From Rhodoplanes elegans (lineage in GTDB: Bacteria > Pseudomonadota > Alphaproteobacteria > Rhizobiales > Xanthobacteraceae), in the NCBI RefSeq assembly GCF_016653355.1, contig NZ_NHSK01000090.1, positions 1-54,077 of the forward strand: a stretch of DNA of 54,077 nucleotides. The letters run 5' to 3'. The notes below the pieces were generated by a model. It ran no database searches and was not told where the DNA came from. It saw only the letters and a program-made list of their open reading frames with translations. Each line of letters begins with the position of its first letter. Within the stretch, counting starts at the first letter, position 1. Shown piece by piece: positions 1-9,093 of this stretch. The translations under genes and the position numbers were made by a program.

Positions 1-149
1 GGGTGGGGAGGGGGAAAACCGCTGGCCACTCGATGTCCGTGAATGACACCCCTTTGACCTTTCTCAACCCCCGATCCGACGAGACGGACCAGAGTGATTC
101 CAAACTGAGGCGGTCCGCGCAGATGGGCCGGATCGACAGGGAGCACGAC

Positions 150-1982
150 GTGAGCATCGACGCGGTGCAGGACCAACGAGCCGAGACGCGCCGGCGGACC
201 GCCGAGGCGCTGCCGCTGACCGGCAACGAGGCGATCGCGCGCGGCGCCTGGGAGGCCGGCGTCAAGGTCGCGGCCGCCTATCCGGGCACGCCCTCCACCG
301 AGATTCTGGAGAGCCTCGCGACCTATGATCCCGCCGACATCACGGCGCAGTGGTCGGTCAACGAGAAGGTGGCGCTCGACACCGCGATCGGCGCGTCCTT
401 CGCGGGGGTGCGCACGCTCGCCGCGATGAAGCATGTCGGCCTCAACGTCGCGGCCGATTCGCTGATGAGCTTCTCCTACATCGGTGCCCATGGCGGGCTG
501 GTGCTGGTCGTCTGCGACGATCCCGGCATCCACTCCTCGCAGAACGAGCAGGACACGCGGCTGTTCGCCCGCCTCGCCGGCGTGCCGGTGCTGGAGCCGG
601 CCGACGCCCAGGAGGCGCTCGACTACGTCAAGGCGGCCTTCGATCTGAGCGAGCAGTTCGACACGCCCGTGATCCTGCGCGGCACCACGCGGCTCTCGCA
701 CACGCGCAGCATCGTGACGGTCGGCGCCCGCACCGAGACGGCGTCACGCGGCTTCATCGGCGACCACACCCGCACCGTGACGATCCCGGCCAATGCGCGC
801 CGGCTGCACCCCAAGGTGATCGCCCGCGAGGCGGCGCTGTCGCAGTGGATGGTGACGTCGCCACTGACCAAGCGCGACGACGGCACCGACCGGCGCTGCG
901 GCATCGTGACGAGCGGCCTCGCCTATCTCTACGTCAAGGAGGCGGCGCCGCAGTTCCCGGTGCTCAAGCTCGCCGGCTCCTACCCGCTCGCCGCCGACGC
1001 GATCCGCGACTTCGCCGCGACGGTCGAGCGCGTGATCGTGGTCGAGGAGCTCGAGCCCGTGCTCGAGGAGGCGATCCGCGCGATGGGCATCCCGGCCGAG
1101 GGCAAGAGCCTGTTCCCCCGGCTCGGCGAGCTGTCGGTCGAGCTTCTCCGCGAAGGCCTCGCCAAGGCGGGCCTCGTCGACATGCCGGTGCCGTTGGCGC
1201 CGATCGACATCACGCCGATGGCGCGCCCGCCGGTCCTGTGCTCCGGCTGCCCGCACACCGCGAGCTTCTACGCGCTGCGCAGCGTCGGGGCGCATGTCGC
1301 CGGCGACATCGGCTGCTACACGCTCGCCGCCATCGACCCGCTGCGCTCGATGGACACCTGCGTCTGCATGGGCGCCAGCATCGGCAACGCCGTCGGCATG
1401 GCCAAGGCCGGCACCGAGAAGCCGGTCGTCGCCACCATCGGCGACTCGACTTTCCTGCATTCCGGCATCCCGCCGCTGATCGACGCGGTCTACAACAAGG
1501 CCGATCTCACGGTGCTGATCCTCGACAACCACATCACCGCGATGACGGGCGGACAGGATCATCCCGGCACCGGCCGCGATCTGCGCGGCGCGGCGGCGCC
1601 GCGCGTCGACTACGCGGCGCTGTGCCGGGCGATCGGCATCGACTGGGTCCGGGTCGTCGACCCCTACGAGGTCGGACGCTTGTTGCAGACGCTGCGCGAG
1701 GCGACGGCGCATCGCGGCGTATCCGTGATCATCGCGTCACGGCCCTGCGTGCTCGACCCGGTGAAGATCAAGGGCGCGCCCGTGGCGGTGCGCGCCAGCG
1801 CCTGCATCGCCTGCCAGTCCTGCATGAATCTCGGCTGTCCCTCGATCACCTGGTCGGGCGAGCTGTTCGAGGGCCGCCACAAGGTGACGATCGACGCCAC
1901 GACCTGCATCGGCTGCACGATCTGCGCCCAGGTCTGCCCGACCGACTGCATCCAGCCGGTGACGAGGGGAGCCCCCAACTGA
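150..1982 (+). CDS. iorA: Indolepyruvate ferredoxin oxidoreductase alpha subunit (IorA-like)
   Basis: A 610-residue TPP-dependent 2-oxoacid oxidoreductase that oxidatively decarboxylates an (aryl) 2-oxoacid to the acyl-CoA and reduces ferredoxin. The N-terminal half is the pyrimidine-binding domain (AYPGTPSTEILESLA). The middle and C-terminal part carry the TPP pyrophosphate domain (GDIGCYTL, GDSTFLHSGIPPLIDAVYN). The end has two 4Fe-4S motifs, CIACQSC...GCP near residue 552 and CIGCTICAQVCP near residue 586. The frame is open from base 3, but I chose GTG 150 because AGGGAG lies 6 bases upstream; ATG 33 and ATG 123 are alternatives. The stop overlaps the next start by one base (TGATG), so the genes are translationally coupled. 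The family is clear; the substrate is not. Confidence 0.88.
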   Translation: MSIDAVQDQRAETRRRTAEALPLTGNEAIARGAWEAGVKVAAAYPGTPSTEILESLATYDPADITAQWSVNEKVALDTAIGASFAGVRTLAAMKHVGLNVAADSLMSFSYIGAHGGLVLVVCDDPGIHSSQNEQDTRLFARLAGVPVLEPADAQEALDYVKAAFDLSEQFDTPVILRGTTRLSHTRSIVTVGARTETASRGFIGDHTRTVTIPANARRLHPKVIAREAALSQWMVTSPLTKRDDGTDRRCGIVTSGLAYLYVKEAAPQFPVLKLAGSYPLAADAIRDFAATVERVIVVEELEPVLEEAIRAMGIPAEGKSLFPRLGELSVELLREGLAKAGLVDMPVPLAPIDITPMARPPVLCSGCPHTASFYALRSVGAHVAGDIGCYTLAAIDPLRSMDTCVCMGASIGNAVGMAKAGTEKPVVATIGDSTFLHSGIPPLIDAVYNKADLTVLILDNHITAMTGGQDHPGTGRDLRGAAAPRVDYAALCRAIGIDWVRVVDPYEVGRLLQTLREATAHRGVSVIIASRPCVLDPVKIKGAPVAVRASACIACQSCMNLGCPSITWSGELFEGRHKVTIDATTCIGCTICAQVCPTDCIQPVTRGAPN

Positions 1983-2884
1983 TGCGTCCGCTGCCGCACG
2001 AAGACGACTCCGCGCCGGCGCCACGCCCCGCGACGGCCGGCCTCAACATCCTGGTGGTCGGCGTCGGCGGCCAGGGCGTGCTGATGATCTCCAAGGCCCT
2101 CGCACTGCTGGCGCAGCGTCGCGGCTTCGCGGTGAAGCAGAGCGAGGTGCACGGCATGGCGAAGCGGGGCGGCATCGTGTTCAGTCACGTGCGCTTCGCC
2201 GAGCAGGTGTGGTCGCCGACCATCGCGCGCGGCGAGGCCGACGTGCTGGTCGCGCTCGAATGGGCCGAGGCACTGCGCTGGCTCGATCATCTGCGCCCCG
2301 GCCGCGGCATCTTCATCGCCGACACGCGGCGGATCGTGCCGCCCTTCGCCTGCCGCAGCCGCAAGCCGGGCGCGCCCTCCGCCTATGCGCGCGAGACGCC
2401 GGCCGACGTGGTGGGCCGCCACGCCGAGGGCTGCGCGCTCGATGCCACCGGCATCGCGACGGCGCTCGGCGATTCACGCGCCGCCAACACGGTGCTGCTC
2501 GGCCGCCTCTCCGCGTGGCTCGATTATCCGGTGTCCGACTGGCACGAGGTGATCGCCGCGATCGTCCCCAAGGGCACGCGCGAGATCAACCGCGCCGCCT
2601 TCGACGCCGGCCGCGCCTGGACGGCGCCCGATCCCGACGAGAGCGAGGCGACGGCCCTCGCGACCGCCGCGCCGGCGCCCGATCTACACATCGGCGTCAC
2701 CATCGACGCGGCCTGGTGCAAGGGCTGCGGCATCTGCGTGAAGCTGTGCCCGGAGCGCTGCCTGGCGATGAGCGGGCCGACCGCGATCGTGACGTCGCCG
2801 ACGGCCTGCACGGGCTGCCGGGTGTGCGAATGGCTGTGCCCGGACTTCGCCGTCACGGTGCGTAACGAAGGAGTGCCGGCATGA
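1982..2884 (+). CDS. iorB: IorB-like gamma subunit fused to a 2x[4Fe-4S] ferredoxin domain
   Basis: A 300-residue protein. Residues about 20-215 form the gamma (pyruvate ferredoxin oxidoreductase catalytic) domain, with the glycine-rich start NILVVGVGGQGVLMISKAL and the conserved SEVHGMAKRGG segment. Residues about 240-295 are a two-cluster ferredoxin (CKGCGICVKLCPERC and CTGCRVCEWLCP). Ordinary IorB proteins are roughly 200 residues and lack the ferredoxin tail, so this is a gamma-delta fusion. It probably partners IorA and may also serve the downstream KorABC, which has no ferredoxin subunit of its own; that is inference. The start overlaps the iorA stop and the stop overlaps korA by 4 bases (ATGA). 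Confidence 0.85.
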   Translation: MRPLPHEDDSAPAPRPATAGLNILVVGVGGQGVLMISKALALLAQRRGFAVKQSEVHGMAKRGGIVFSHVRFAEQVWSPTIARGEADVLVALEWAEALRWLDHLRPGRGIFIADTRRIVPPFACRSRKPGAPSAYARETPADVVGRHAEGCALDATGIATALGDSRAANTVLLGRLSAWLDYPVSDWHEVIAAIVPKGTREINRAAFDAGRAWTAPDPDESEATALATAAPAPDLHIGVTIDAAWCKGCGICVKLCPERCLAMSGPTAIVTSPTACTGCRVCEWLCPDFAVTVRNEGVPA

Positions 2885-4050
2885 GCACGCTCATGACGAC
2901 GGGGCTTGCCACGACGCGGCTCACCGCCCTGCACGGCAACCACGCTTGCGCGCTCGCCGCCGTGGCGGCCGGCTGCCGCTTCTTCGCCGGCTACCCGATC
3001 ACGCCGTCGAGCGAGATCGCCGAGCACCTGTCGCACGAGATGCCAAAGGTCGGCGGCACCTTCGTGCAGATGGAGGACGAGATCGCCTCGATCGCCGCCG
3101 TGATCGGCGCGTCGCTCGGCGGGCTCCGCGCCATGACGGCGACGTCCGGCCCCGGCTTCTCGCTGATGCAGGAGAACATCGGCTACGCCGCGATGACCGA
3201 GACGCCCTGCGTGATCATCGACGTGATGCGGGGCGGCCCGTCGACCGGCATGCCGACGCGGCCGGCGCAGGGCGACGTGATGCAGGCGCGCTTCGGCAGC
3301 CACGGTGATCGGCCCGTGGTCGCGCTCGCGCCCGCCTCCGTGCAGGAGATCTACACCGAGACGATCCGCGCCTTCGATCTCGCCGAGCGGCTGCGCACGC
3401 CCGTGACGGTGCTGTACGATCAGGTGATCGCGCAGCTTCTCGAGAGCGTCGCCGTGCCGGCACCTTCGACCATTCATGTGCGCGATCGCAAATGGGCGAA
3501 CGGCGCCGGCAAGCCGTTCGAGCCCTATGCGGCGGACGACGACGGCATCCCGGCGATGGCGCGGCCCGGCGACGGGCATCGCGTCCACACCACCGGGCTG
3601 ACCCATTCCGAGAGCGGCTTCCCGACCCAGGCGCCGCCCGTGGTCGACCGCATGATGCGGCGCCTGCTCGGCAAGATCGACGTCCACGCGGCGCTCCTGG
3701 AAAAATACGAGACGCTCGCGACCGACGACGCCGAGGTGCTGATCGTCGCCTACGGCATCACGGCCCGCGCAGCGCGCCGCGCCGTCACGGTGCTGCGCGA
3801 GGCCGGCATCCGGGCCGGCCTGTTCCGGCCGATCACGCTGTGGCCCTTCCCCGAAGCTGCGCTGGCGCGGCTCGCCGGGCGCGCCCGCGCCGTGCTGGTG
3901 CCGGAGATGAATGCCGGCCAGCTCGTCCTCGAGATCCAGCGCATCCTCGGCCATGCGCCGCCGGTGCGCGCGCTCGGCCGCATCGACGGCGAGCCGATCA
4001 CGCCGAACGAGATCGCGACCGCCGTCAAGGAGCTCGCCGTCCATGCTTGA
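2881..4050 (+). CDS. korA: 2-oxoacid:ferredoxin oxidoreductase alpha subunit (KorA-like)
   Basis: A 389-residue alpha subunit of a KorABC/VorABC-type 2-oxoacid:ferredoxin oxidoreductase. The N-terminus has the pyrimidine-binding domain with GYPITPSSEIAEHLS, followed by QMEDEIASIAAVIGAS and TSGPGFSLMQE, all typical of the family. The C-terminal part (from about residue 280, VLIVAYGITARAARRAV) is the transketolase C-like domain. It overlaps iorB by 4 bases, and korB starts 8 bases before its stop, so the five genes form one tight operon. The oxoacid specificity (2-oxoglutarate, branched-chain or aromatic) cannot be read from the sequence alone. Confidence 0.87.
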   Translation: MSTLMTTGLATTRLTALHGNHACALAAVAAGCRFFAGYPITPSSEIAEHLSHEMPKVGGTFVQMEDEIASIAAVIGASLGGLRAMTATSGPGFSLMQENIGYAAMTETPCVIIDVMRGGPSTGMPTRPAQGDVMQARFGSHGDRPVVALAPASVQEIYTETIRAFDLAERLRTPVTVLYDQVIAQLLESVAVPAPSTIHVRDRKWANGAGKPFEPYAADDDGIPAMARPGDGHRVHTTGLTHSESGFPTQAPPVVDRMMRRLLGKIDVHAALLEKYETLATDDAEVLIVAYGITARAARRAVTVLREAGIRAGLFRPITLWPFPEAALARLAGRARAVLVPEMNAGQLVLEIQRILGHAPPVRALGRIDGEPITPNEIATAVKELAVHA

Positions 4051-4888
4051 CGCCACGCCCCACACGACGTTCGACCCGAAGGAATGGCTGCGGCTCGCCT
4101 ACATGCCGCATTTCATGTGCCCCGGCTGCGGCCACGGCATCGCGCTGCGCGCGCTGCTCGCCGCCGTGCACGACTGTGGCATCGCCAAGGACGACCTCGC
4201 GGTGGTCTGCGGCATCGGCTGCTCGGGCCGGGTCGGCGGCTACATCGACGCCAACACGGTGCACACGACGCACGGCCGTCCGCTCGCCTTCGCCACCGGC
4301 CTGAAGCTCGCCCGGCCCGACCTCACCGTGGTGGTCGTCACGGGCGACGGCGACTGCCTCGCCATCGGCGGCAACCATTTGATTCACGCCGCGCGGCGCA
4401 ACCTCGACATCACCTGCCTGATGCTCAACAACGAGGTCTACGGCATGACCGGCGGCCAGGCGTCGCCGACCACGGCGCAAAGCCGCTTCACCTCGACGAC
4501 GCAGGCCGGCGCCATCGAGCCGACCTTCGACGCCTGCGCGCTCGCCGCTGCGGCGGGGGCCGGCTTCGTCGGCCGCGAGGTGACGCGCCAGGCGCCGGCG
4601 CTCAAGACGCTGATCGCCCGCGCGCTGCGCCACAAGGGTTTCTCCTTCGTCGAGGTGATGTCCGACTGCACCGAGATCTACGGCCGCAAGAACGATCTCG
4701 GCGAGGCGCCCGAGATGATCCTCAGTCAGAAGGCCGACATGCGGCCCGAGGCGCATCGCGACGCGCCCGACCAGCCGTTCCGGCCGAACGCGCTGCCGAC
4801 CGGCGTGTTCGTCGAGCGCGACCTGCCGGAATACGGCGCGCGGCTGCGTGCCCACGCCGCGGCGCTGCGCGGGGAGGTGACGCCATGA
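4043..4888 (+). CDS. korB: 2-oxoacid:ferredoxin oxidoreductase beta subunit (KorB-like)
   Basis: A 281-residue TPP-binding beta subunit. It shows the family landmarks: CPGCGHGIALRALL near residue 26, GIGCSGRVGGY, then the TPP/Mg motif GDGDCLAIGGNHLIHAARRN and NNEVYGMTGGQASPTT. The start ATG 4043 was chosen because it overlaps the korA end by 8 bases, as expected in a coupled operon; the open frame extends upstream inside korA. The C-terminal tail (about residues 230-281) follows the usual beta-subunit length. It acts as an alpha-beta pair with KorA, passing electrons to a ferredoxin. Confidence 0.87.
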   Translation: MLDATPHTTFDPKEWLRLAYMPHFMCPGCGHGIALRALLAAVHDCGIAKDDLAVVCGIGCSGRVGGYIDANTVHTTHGRPLAFATGLKLARPDLTVVVVTGDGDCLAIGGNHLIHAARRNLDITCLMLNNEVYGMTGGQASPTTAQSRFTSTTQAGAIEPTFDACALAAAAGAGFVGREVTRQAPALKTLIARALRHKGFSFVEVMSDCTEIYGRKNDLGEAPEMILSQKADMRPEAHRDAPDQPFRPNALPTGVFVERDLPEYGARLRAHAAALRGEVTP

Positions 4889-5439
4889 CGATGACTCCGG
4901 CGACCAACCGACGCGAGATCCGCCTCGCCGGCTCGGGCGGCCAGGGCCTGATTCTCGGCGCGCGGATCCTGTTCGAGGCCTTCGCCGTGGAGGGCCGGCG
5001 CGCCTCGCAGTCGCAGAGCTACGAGCCGACCTCGCGCGGCGGCTTCTGCCACTCCGACGTGGTGGTGAGCGAGGACCTCTCCGACTTCCCGCTGGTCACC
5101 GGGCTCGACGCGCTGATCGCGCTCGATCAGGTCGGCTTCGACCGCTCGATCGCGCTCGCCAAGCAAGACGCGCTGGTGATCGCCGACCTGCGCATCGACA
5201 CCACGGCGGCGCAGGGCCGCCGCCTGCACCGGCTGCCGCTCGCCGAGCGGGCCGTGGCGACCGGCAACGCCCGCATCGCCAACATGGTGGCGCTCGGGGC
5301 GTTCGTCGCGCTGTCGGGCCTCGTGCGCGCGGCCTCGCTGGAGGAGGCGATCCGCCGCGAGACGCCGGAGAAGTTCTCCGAGCTCAACCTCACCGCCGCC
5401 CGCGTCGGCCTGGCGCTGGGGGAACGGCTGGCGGCGTAG
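4885..5439 (+). CDS. korC: 2-oxoacid:acceptor oxidoreductase gamma subunit (KorC-like)
   Basis: A 184-residue gamma subunit. It begins with the expected REIRLAGSGGQGLILGARI nucleotide-fold motif, followed by SQSYEPTSRGGFCHSDVV, which corresponds to the conserved middle of the pyruvate ferredoxin oxidoreductase gamma domain. ATG 4885 overlaps the korB stop by 4 bases. Unlike the IorB copy in the same operon, it has no ferredoxin extension. It is the last gene of the operon: downstream is a palindromic repeat and then convergent minus-strand genes. Confidence 0.86.
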   Translation: MTMTPATNRREIRLAGSGGQGLILGARILFEAFAVEGRRASQSQSYEPTSRGGFCHSDVVVSEDLSDFPLVTGLDALIALDQVGFDRSIALAKQDALVIADLRIDTTAAQGRRLHRLPLAERAVATGNARIANMVALGAFVALSGLVRAASLEEAIRRETPEKFSELNLTAARVGLALGERLAA

Positions 5440-5475
5440 AGCGAGGCGACGTGAAACCGCGACAGGTACAGACTT

Positions 5476-5567
5476 CGTCATGGCCGCGCTTGTCGCGGCC
5501 ATCCACGTCTTTGCAGCGGCGAAGCAGACAAGATCGCGGATGGCCGGGACGCGCCCAGCCATGACGG
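5476..5567. repeat. Dispersed palindromic repeat, CGTCATGGCCGGGC family, copy 1
   Basis: This intergenic element starts with CGTCATGGCCG and ends with GCCATGACG, with inner stems and a central ATCCACGTCTTTGC-like segment. The same outer and inner arms recur at 20131-20222, 23283-23366 and 43727-43816. It lies between the 3' ends of the convergent korC and lipoprotein genes, where it could act as a bidirectional transcript end. When read as protein, copies give spurious MAGLVPAIH-like peptides. Confidence 0.75.
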
Positions 5568-5593
5568 TGAGGTGAGGCATGCGTGCCCGCCCC

Positions 5594-5983
5594 CTACCCC
5601 TCGCACTTCTTGTTGGACGCCGCGTCCGTCCCGGTGGCGGCGCGGCATTGGCAGCGTGGCGGGCGGTCGAGCAGCGACACCGTGACGGTGGTGATGCGGT
5701 CCTTCTTGACCACGAGCTCGCACAACGGCAGCGGGTCGCCCGAGCCGGCGACGGCGAGCTTGTGGGTGCCGACTTGCTGGCGCAGCACCGCGGCGCCCTT
5801 TTTCAAAGGCTCGAGCGCCTCGGAATCGAGGATGAGCTTCAGGTGTGGCGGCGGGTTCGCCGGGACGGTGCGGATCTCGATGTAGCCGGTCGACTTCTCG
5901 AGCTTGCAGGCCGACAGGCCGATGGCGCCCAAGGCCACGATCACGGAGGTCGCGGCGAACCCCGCCGCGCGAGAGAAACGCAT
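5594..5983 (-). CDS. Small lipoprotein of unknown function
   Basis: A 129-residue protein with a lipoprotein signal: MRFSRAAGF, a hydrophobic stretch, then the lipobox GLSAC near residue 26, followed by a mature part with two C-terminal cysteines in CQC and a further cysteine near the end. ATG 5983 was chosen because GGAG stands 8 bases upstream and because the signal peptide then begins properly. It starts one base after the stop of the upstream secreted-protein gene, so the two are very likely co-transcribed and may function together in the cell envelope. No family recognised. Confidence 0.65.
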   Translation of the reverse strand: MRFSRAAGFAATSVIVALGAIGLSACKLEKSTGYIEIRTVPANPPPHLKLILDSEALEPLKKGAAVLRQQVGTHKLAVAGSGDPLPLCELVVKKDRITTVTVSLLDRPPRCQCRAATGTDAASNKKCEG

Positions 5984-5984
5984 C

Positions 5985-6689
5985 TCACACTCCGGGCGGC
6001 TTGAGCCCACCGATCAGCGACTTCAGCTTGGTCGAGGCATCGCGGATCTCGCGCGTGAGATTGCGGATCACGGCGATCGCCTCGGAGGCGCGGCGCACCT
6101 GCATCAGCTCGTCGATGAAGTCCTCGCGGGTCTGCAGGGTGCGCAGGAGATCGGCGAACTCCTTTCGCGCGCTCTCCAGATCCTCGCTGGCGCGCTCGGT
6201 CTCGGTGACGAGCTTGCGCCACTGGTCGAGCAGGAACTCCTTCTCCTCGGGCCGGAAGCGGGCGTCCTGCTCGATCGCCTTGAGCTTGGCGCGGCCGTGC
6301 GCCAAGGCCTTGGCGCCGAGCTGGGAGACCGTGCCGTTGTCGGAGACCGCGCCGAGCAGGCCGGCGACCATGCCGCGCAGCTCCTCGATCTCGGAGCGCG
6401 CCTTGCCGACGTCGGACAGCTCGTCGATGGTGCGGGTGGTGTCCTCGATGCGCTTGGACAAATCCGGGTAGCTCTTCTTCAGCTCCTCGACCTGCTTGGC
6501 GTACTCCTCCACCGGCGTTACGGCATCGCCGCCGCCGCTCGACGAAGAGCCCGAGCCGGCCGACTGGGCGAAGGCCGGAGCGCCCGCGATCACCAGAGCC
6601 GAGACGAGCAGAAGAAGCGCGGGCAGCCGCGCGATGCGCGAAGAAAAGCCCGATGCGGCCGGGCGCGGAGCGACGAGAGATCGGAGCAT
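5985..6689 (-). CDS. Secreted helical (coiled-coil) protein of unknown function
   Basis: A protein of about 234 residues with an N-terminal signal sequence (LPALLLLVSALVIAGAPAFA, cleavage expected after AFA). A short Ser/Gly linker follows, then a long charged helical region from about residue 55 to the end, rich in Glu, Lys, Arg and Leu with heptad-like spacing. ATG 6689 is my choice because it places the signal peptide near the N-terminus; the frame is open up to 6800. It lies directly upstream of, and is probably co-transcribed with, the lipoprotein gene. I do not recognise the family; a periplasmic scaffolding role would be a guess. Confidence 0.6.
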   Translation of the reverse strand: MLRSLVAPRPAASGFSSRIARLPALLLLVSALVIAGAPAFAQSAGSGSSSSGGGDAVTPVEEYAKQVEELKKSYPDLSKRIEDTTRTIDELSDVGKARSEIEELRGMVAGLLGAVSDNGTVSQLGAKALAHGRAKLKAIEQDARFRPEEKEFLLDQWRKLVTETERASEDLESARKEFADLLRTLQTREDFIDELMQVRRASEAIAVIRNLTREIRDASTKLKSLIGGLKPPGV

Positions 6690-6843
6690 GGCGCGGGCCT
6701 CGCGGCGGGCCGGGCGGCCGAAGCGGCCGGCGGCGGCAATGGATCGGTCACGCACTAGGCCCCTACACTTGGGGCGGATTCTTGGCGCCCGCAAGCCCAA
6801 TCGTCGCAGCCGCGCCGCAGCCGTGCGGCCGCCCCGCCGGTGC

Positions 6844-8058
6844 TCAGCGGCAGCGCGCCGGAAGCTGCCGTGGCGGCGTCCGCTCGGGCTGCTCTGCGCC
6901 GCCCGGGCGCCAGAAGGCCAGCACGGCGCCGACCAGCGCGAGCCCGCAGCCGATCAGGATGTCCTCCAGCCGCTCGACGATGAGGGATGAGACGGAGCGC
7001 GGATCGGGCAGCGCGAGGCGGAACGCGATCAGCAGCATCACGGCGATCAGCGCGGTCTGCAGCCAGAACCGCTTCGGCATCTGCAGCGGGATCAGCGGCG
7101 CGATGGCGAGGATCAGCACGATCGAGACGAGCGGGGTCGCGATGGTGTGGATCACCACCCAGGCGACGACGACACCGACCGTGGTGCCGAACATGAACTC
7201 GACGATGCGCCGATAGGTGGCCTCGGCGCCCGGCTGCATGACGACCAGCGGCGCCACCGTGATCCAGATCGCCCGCGTCATGCCGAGAGCGACGCCGATC
7301 CACAGGCCGAGCGCCGCGACGGCGCCGTAGGCGAGCGCGTAGCGCAGCCATTCGTGATGCCGCTCCAGTCGCGGAACGACGAGGCCGGGCGGGATCGGCA
7401 TCGGCCCGAAGCGCAGATGATCGACGGTGCGCACGGCGGCGGCGACCACGAAGGCGAGGCCGGCGAACCAGTAGTCGCCCGGCGCGAAGGCCGGCATGCC
7501 GGCGGCGAGGCCGAGCGAGATGGCGCCGAAGCGGGCGCCGAGATGCGGCCCCTTGCCGATCCGGGTGAGCCAGCCGGCGGCGACGAGCGCGACGCAGAAC
7601 AGCGGCCAGAACGGATACTCGTAGCCGTGCAGCGCGGTGCCGAGCGCGACGCCGACCGCCATGCCGACGCCGATCTGAACGAGGGCGAGGAGCCGCGCGC
7701 CGAGACCGCGCTCGTCCTCGTCGGCGAAGCACGCCATCATGCCGATGAGTGCGCCGAGCAGCGCGCCGCCCGGCGCGTCCATCAGCGTGCCGGCCGCGAA
7801 CGGAATCCCGATGGTGACGAGGAACAACCACGAGCGCCGCAGCCCCGCCGTGTCGGGCACGGCACGCCGGGACAGATCGCGCGCGGAACGCCACGACAGG
7901 TCTCGCGCGGCCCGCTGCGAAAGGTCGCGCGCGACGCGCAGCACGCGCACCAGCGGGCGGGCGAAGAGGCGGCGACGCGTGGGACCCGGCGCGGGTCGCA
8001 GCGGCACGACGGCATCGGAGGAACGACGGGGAGCGGACGACAACAACTCGGTAACCAT
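6844..8058 (-). CDS. FUSC-family integral membrane protein
   Basis: About 404 residues if translation starts at ATG 8058; the frame runs up to 8196 and an earlier start cannot be excluded. After a basic N-terminal region (about 70 residues, with three RDLS-type repeats) there are two blocks of membrane helices. The first contains WLFLVTIGIPFAAGTLMDA and the second contains ALGLWIGVALGMTRAIWITV. The second block with the downstream EATYRRIVEFMFGTTVGV segment resembles the fusaric acid resistance (FUSC) fold, whose members act in aromatic acid efflux. The C-terminus is basic and Pro-rich. Substrate unknown. Confidence 0.7.
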   Translation of the reverse strand: MVTELLSSAPRRSSDAVVPLRPAPGPTRRRLFARPLVRVLRVARDLSQRAARDLSWRSARDLSRRAVPDTAGLRRSWLFLVTIGIPFAAGTLMDAPGGALLGALIGMMACFADEDERGLGARLLALVQIGVGMAVGVALGTALHGYEYPFWPLFCVALVAAGWLTRIGKGPHLGARFGAISLGLAAGMPAFAPGDYWFAGLAFVVAAAVRTVDHLRFGPMPIPPGLVVPRLERHHEWLRYALAYGAVAALGLWIGVALGMTRAIWITVAPLVVMQPGAEATYRRIVEFMFGTTVGVVVAWVVIHTIATPLVSIVLILAIAPLIPLQMPKRFWLQTALIAVMLLIAFRLALPDPRSVSSLIVERLEDILIGCGLALVGAVLAFWRPGGAEQPERTPPRQLPARCR

Positions 8059-8300
8059 GACTCGTTCGGACGCGGCCTCGCTCGGATGCAGCCGCCGCCC
8101 GGCCGGTACCAGGCGCGTCCACCCCTGCGATGCGTGGGAGGCGACATAATAGGGCGACAATGGGCGCGGCCCGGAAGCCGGACCGCGCCAGATCATCGTC
8201 GTGATCGGATGTTGCGTCCCTGTTATCAGGCGATCGGGGCAGGATTATGGACCCGCCCGGGGGACGGTCGGGCGCGGCGCCCGGAGCGTCGCTCGGCCCC

Positions 8301-8867
8301 CTACTCGGCCGCCCGGCGGGTGTGGCGCCCCTCGGAAAACTCCTCGATCATCTTGCGGTTGAAGGCCGGAATGTCCTGCGGGTTTCGCGAGGTGACGAGC
8401 CCCTGGTCGGTGACCACCTCCTGGTCGACCCATTCTGCGCCGGCGTTGCGCAGATCCGTCTGCAGCGACGGCCAGGACGTCACCTTGCGGCCCTTCACGC
8501 CGCCCGCGTCGATCAGCGTCCACGGGCCGTGGCAGATCGCAGCGATCGGCTTTCCGGTCGTGACGAAGTGCTTCACGAAGGCGATGGCTTTCGGCTCCAG
8601 CCGAAGCGCGTCCGGATTGATCACGCCGCCGGGCAGCAGCAGCGCCTCGAACTCGTCCGGGCGCACCTGGTCGAGGGTGCGATCGACCGGGATCTGGTCC
8701 TTCTTGTCGTGATGATCGAAGCCCTGGATTTGTCCGGACTTCGGCGACACCACCGAGACGTCGGCGCCACTGTCGCGCAGCGCCTTCACCGGCTCGGTCA
8801 GCTCCACCTGCTCGACGCCGTCGGTCGCCAGCACGGCCACCTTGCAGCCTTTCAGATCACGTGCCAT
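8301..8867 (-). CDS. DJ-1/PfpI family protein (type 1 glutamine amidotransferase-like)
   Basis: A 188-residue cytosolic protein of the PfpI/YhbO branch of the DJ-1 superfamily. It has the N-terminal KVAVLATDGVEQVELTEP segment with the conserved Glu, and the nucleophile elbow AAICHGPW, in which Cys is the expected catalytic residue followed by His. Family members have been linked to protease, chaperone or glyoxal-adduct repair activity, which is not decidable here. ATG 8867 is preceded by GGAGAG at a good distance. The open frame upstream of it reads into a palindromic repeat and is not coding. Confidence 0.85.
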   Translation of the reverse strand: MARDLKGCKVAVLATDGVEQVELTEPVKALRDSGADVSVVSPKSGQIQGFDHHDKKDQIPVDRTLDQVRPDEFEALLLPGGVINPDALRLEPKAIAFVKHFVTTGKPIAAICHGPWTLIDAGGVKGRKVTSWPSLQTDLRNAGAEWVDQEVVTDQGLVTSRNPQDIPAFNRKMIEEFSEGRHTRRAAE

Positions 8868-8933
8868 GTCGTCTCTCCTGGTTCCTGATTTGATGTCTCC
8901 CTCCCGCCTTCTCTGCCCACCAGAGTCGTCGTC

Positions 8934-9085
8934 GTAGGGTGGGCAAAGGCGTGCCGAAGGCGCGACGTGCCCACGCAGTTGTAGGGTGGGCAAAGGCGCG
9001 AAGCGCCGAGCCCACGCCGTCCGCGTGTCCCGCACGCACGGGCATCACCGACCGCGTGGGCACGCTTCGCTTTGCCCACCCTACG
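8934..9085. repeat. GTAGGGTGGGCAAAG palindromic repeat, double copy
   Basis: Two adjacent left arms (GTAGGGTGGGCAAAGGCG at 8934 and 8981) and one inverted right arm (CTTTGCCCACCCTAC ending near 9085) fill the space between two minus-strand genes. The same arms bound the elements at 26115-26219 and 36223-36333. This is a dispersed palindrome family familiar from Bradyrhizobium-like genomes. In translation it creates false KAKRAHA-type peptides. Confidence 0.8.
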
Positions 9086-9093
9086 GAGTTGGC

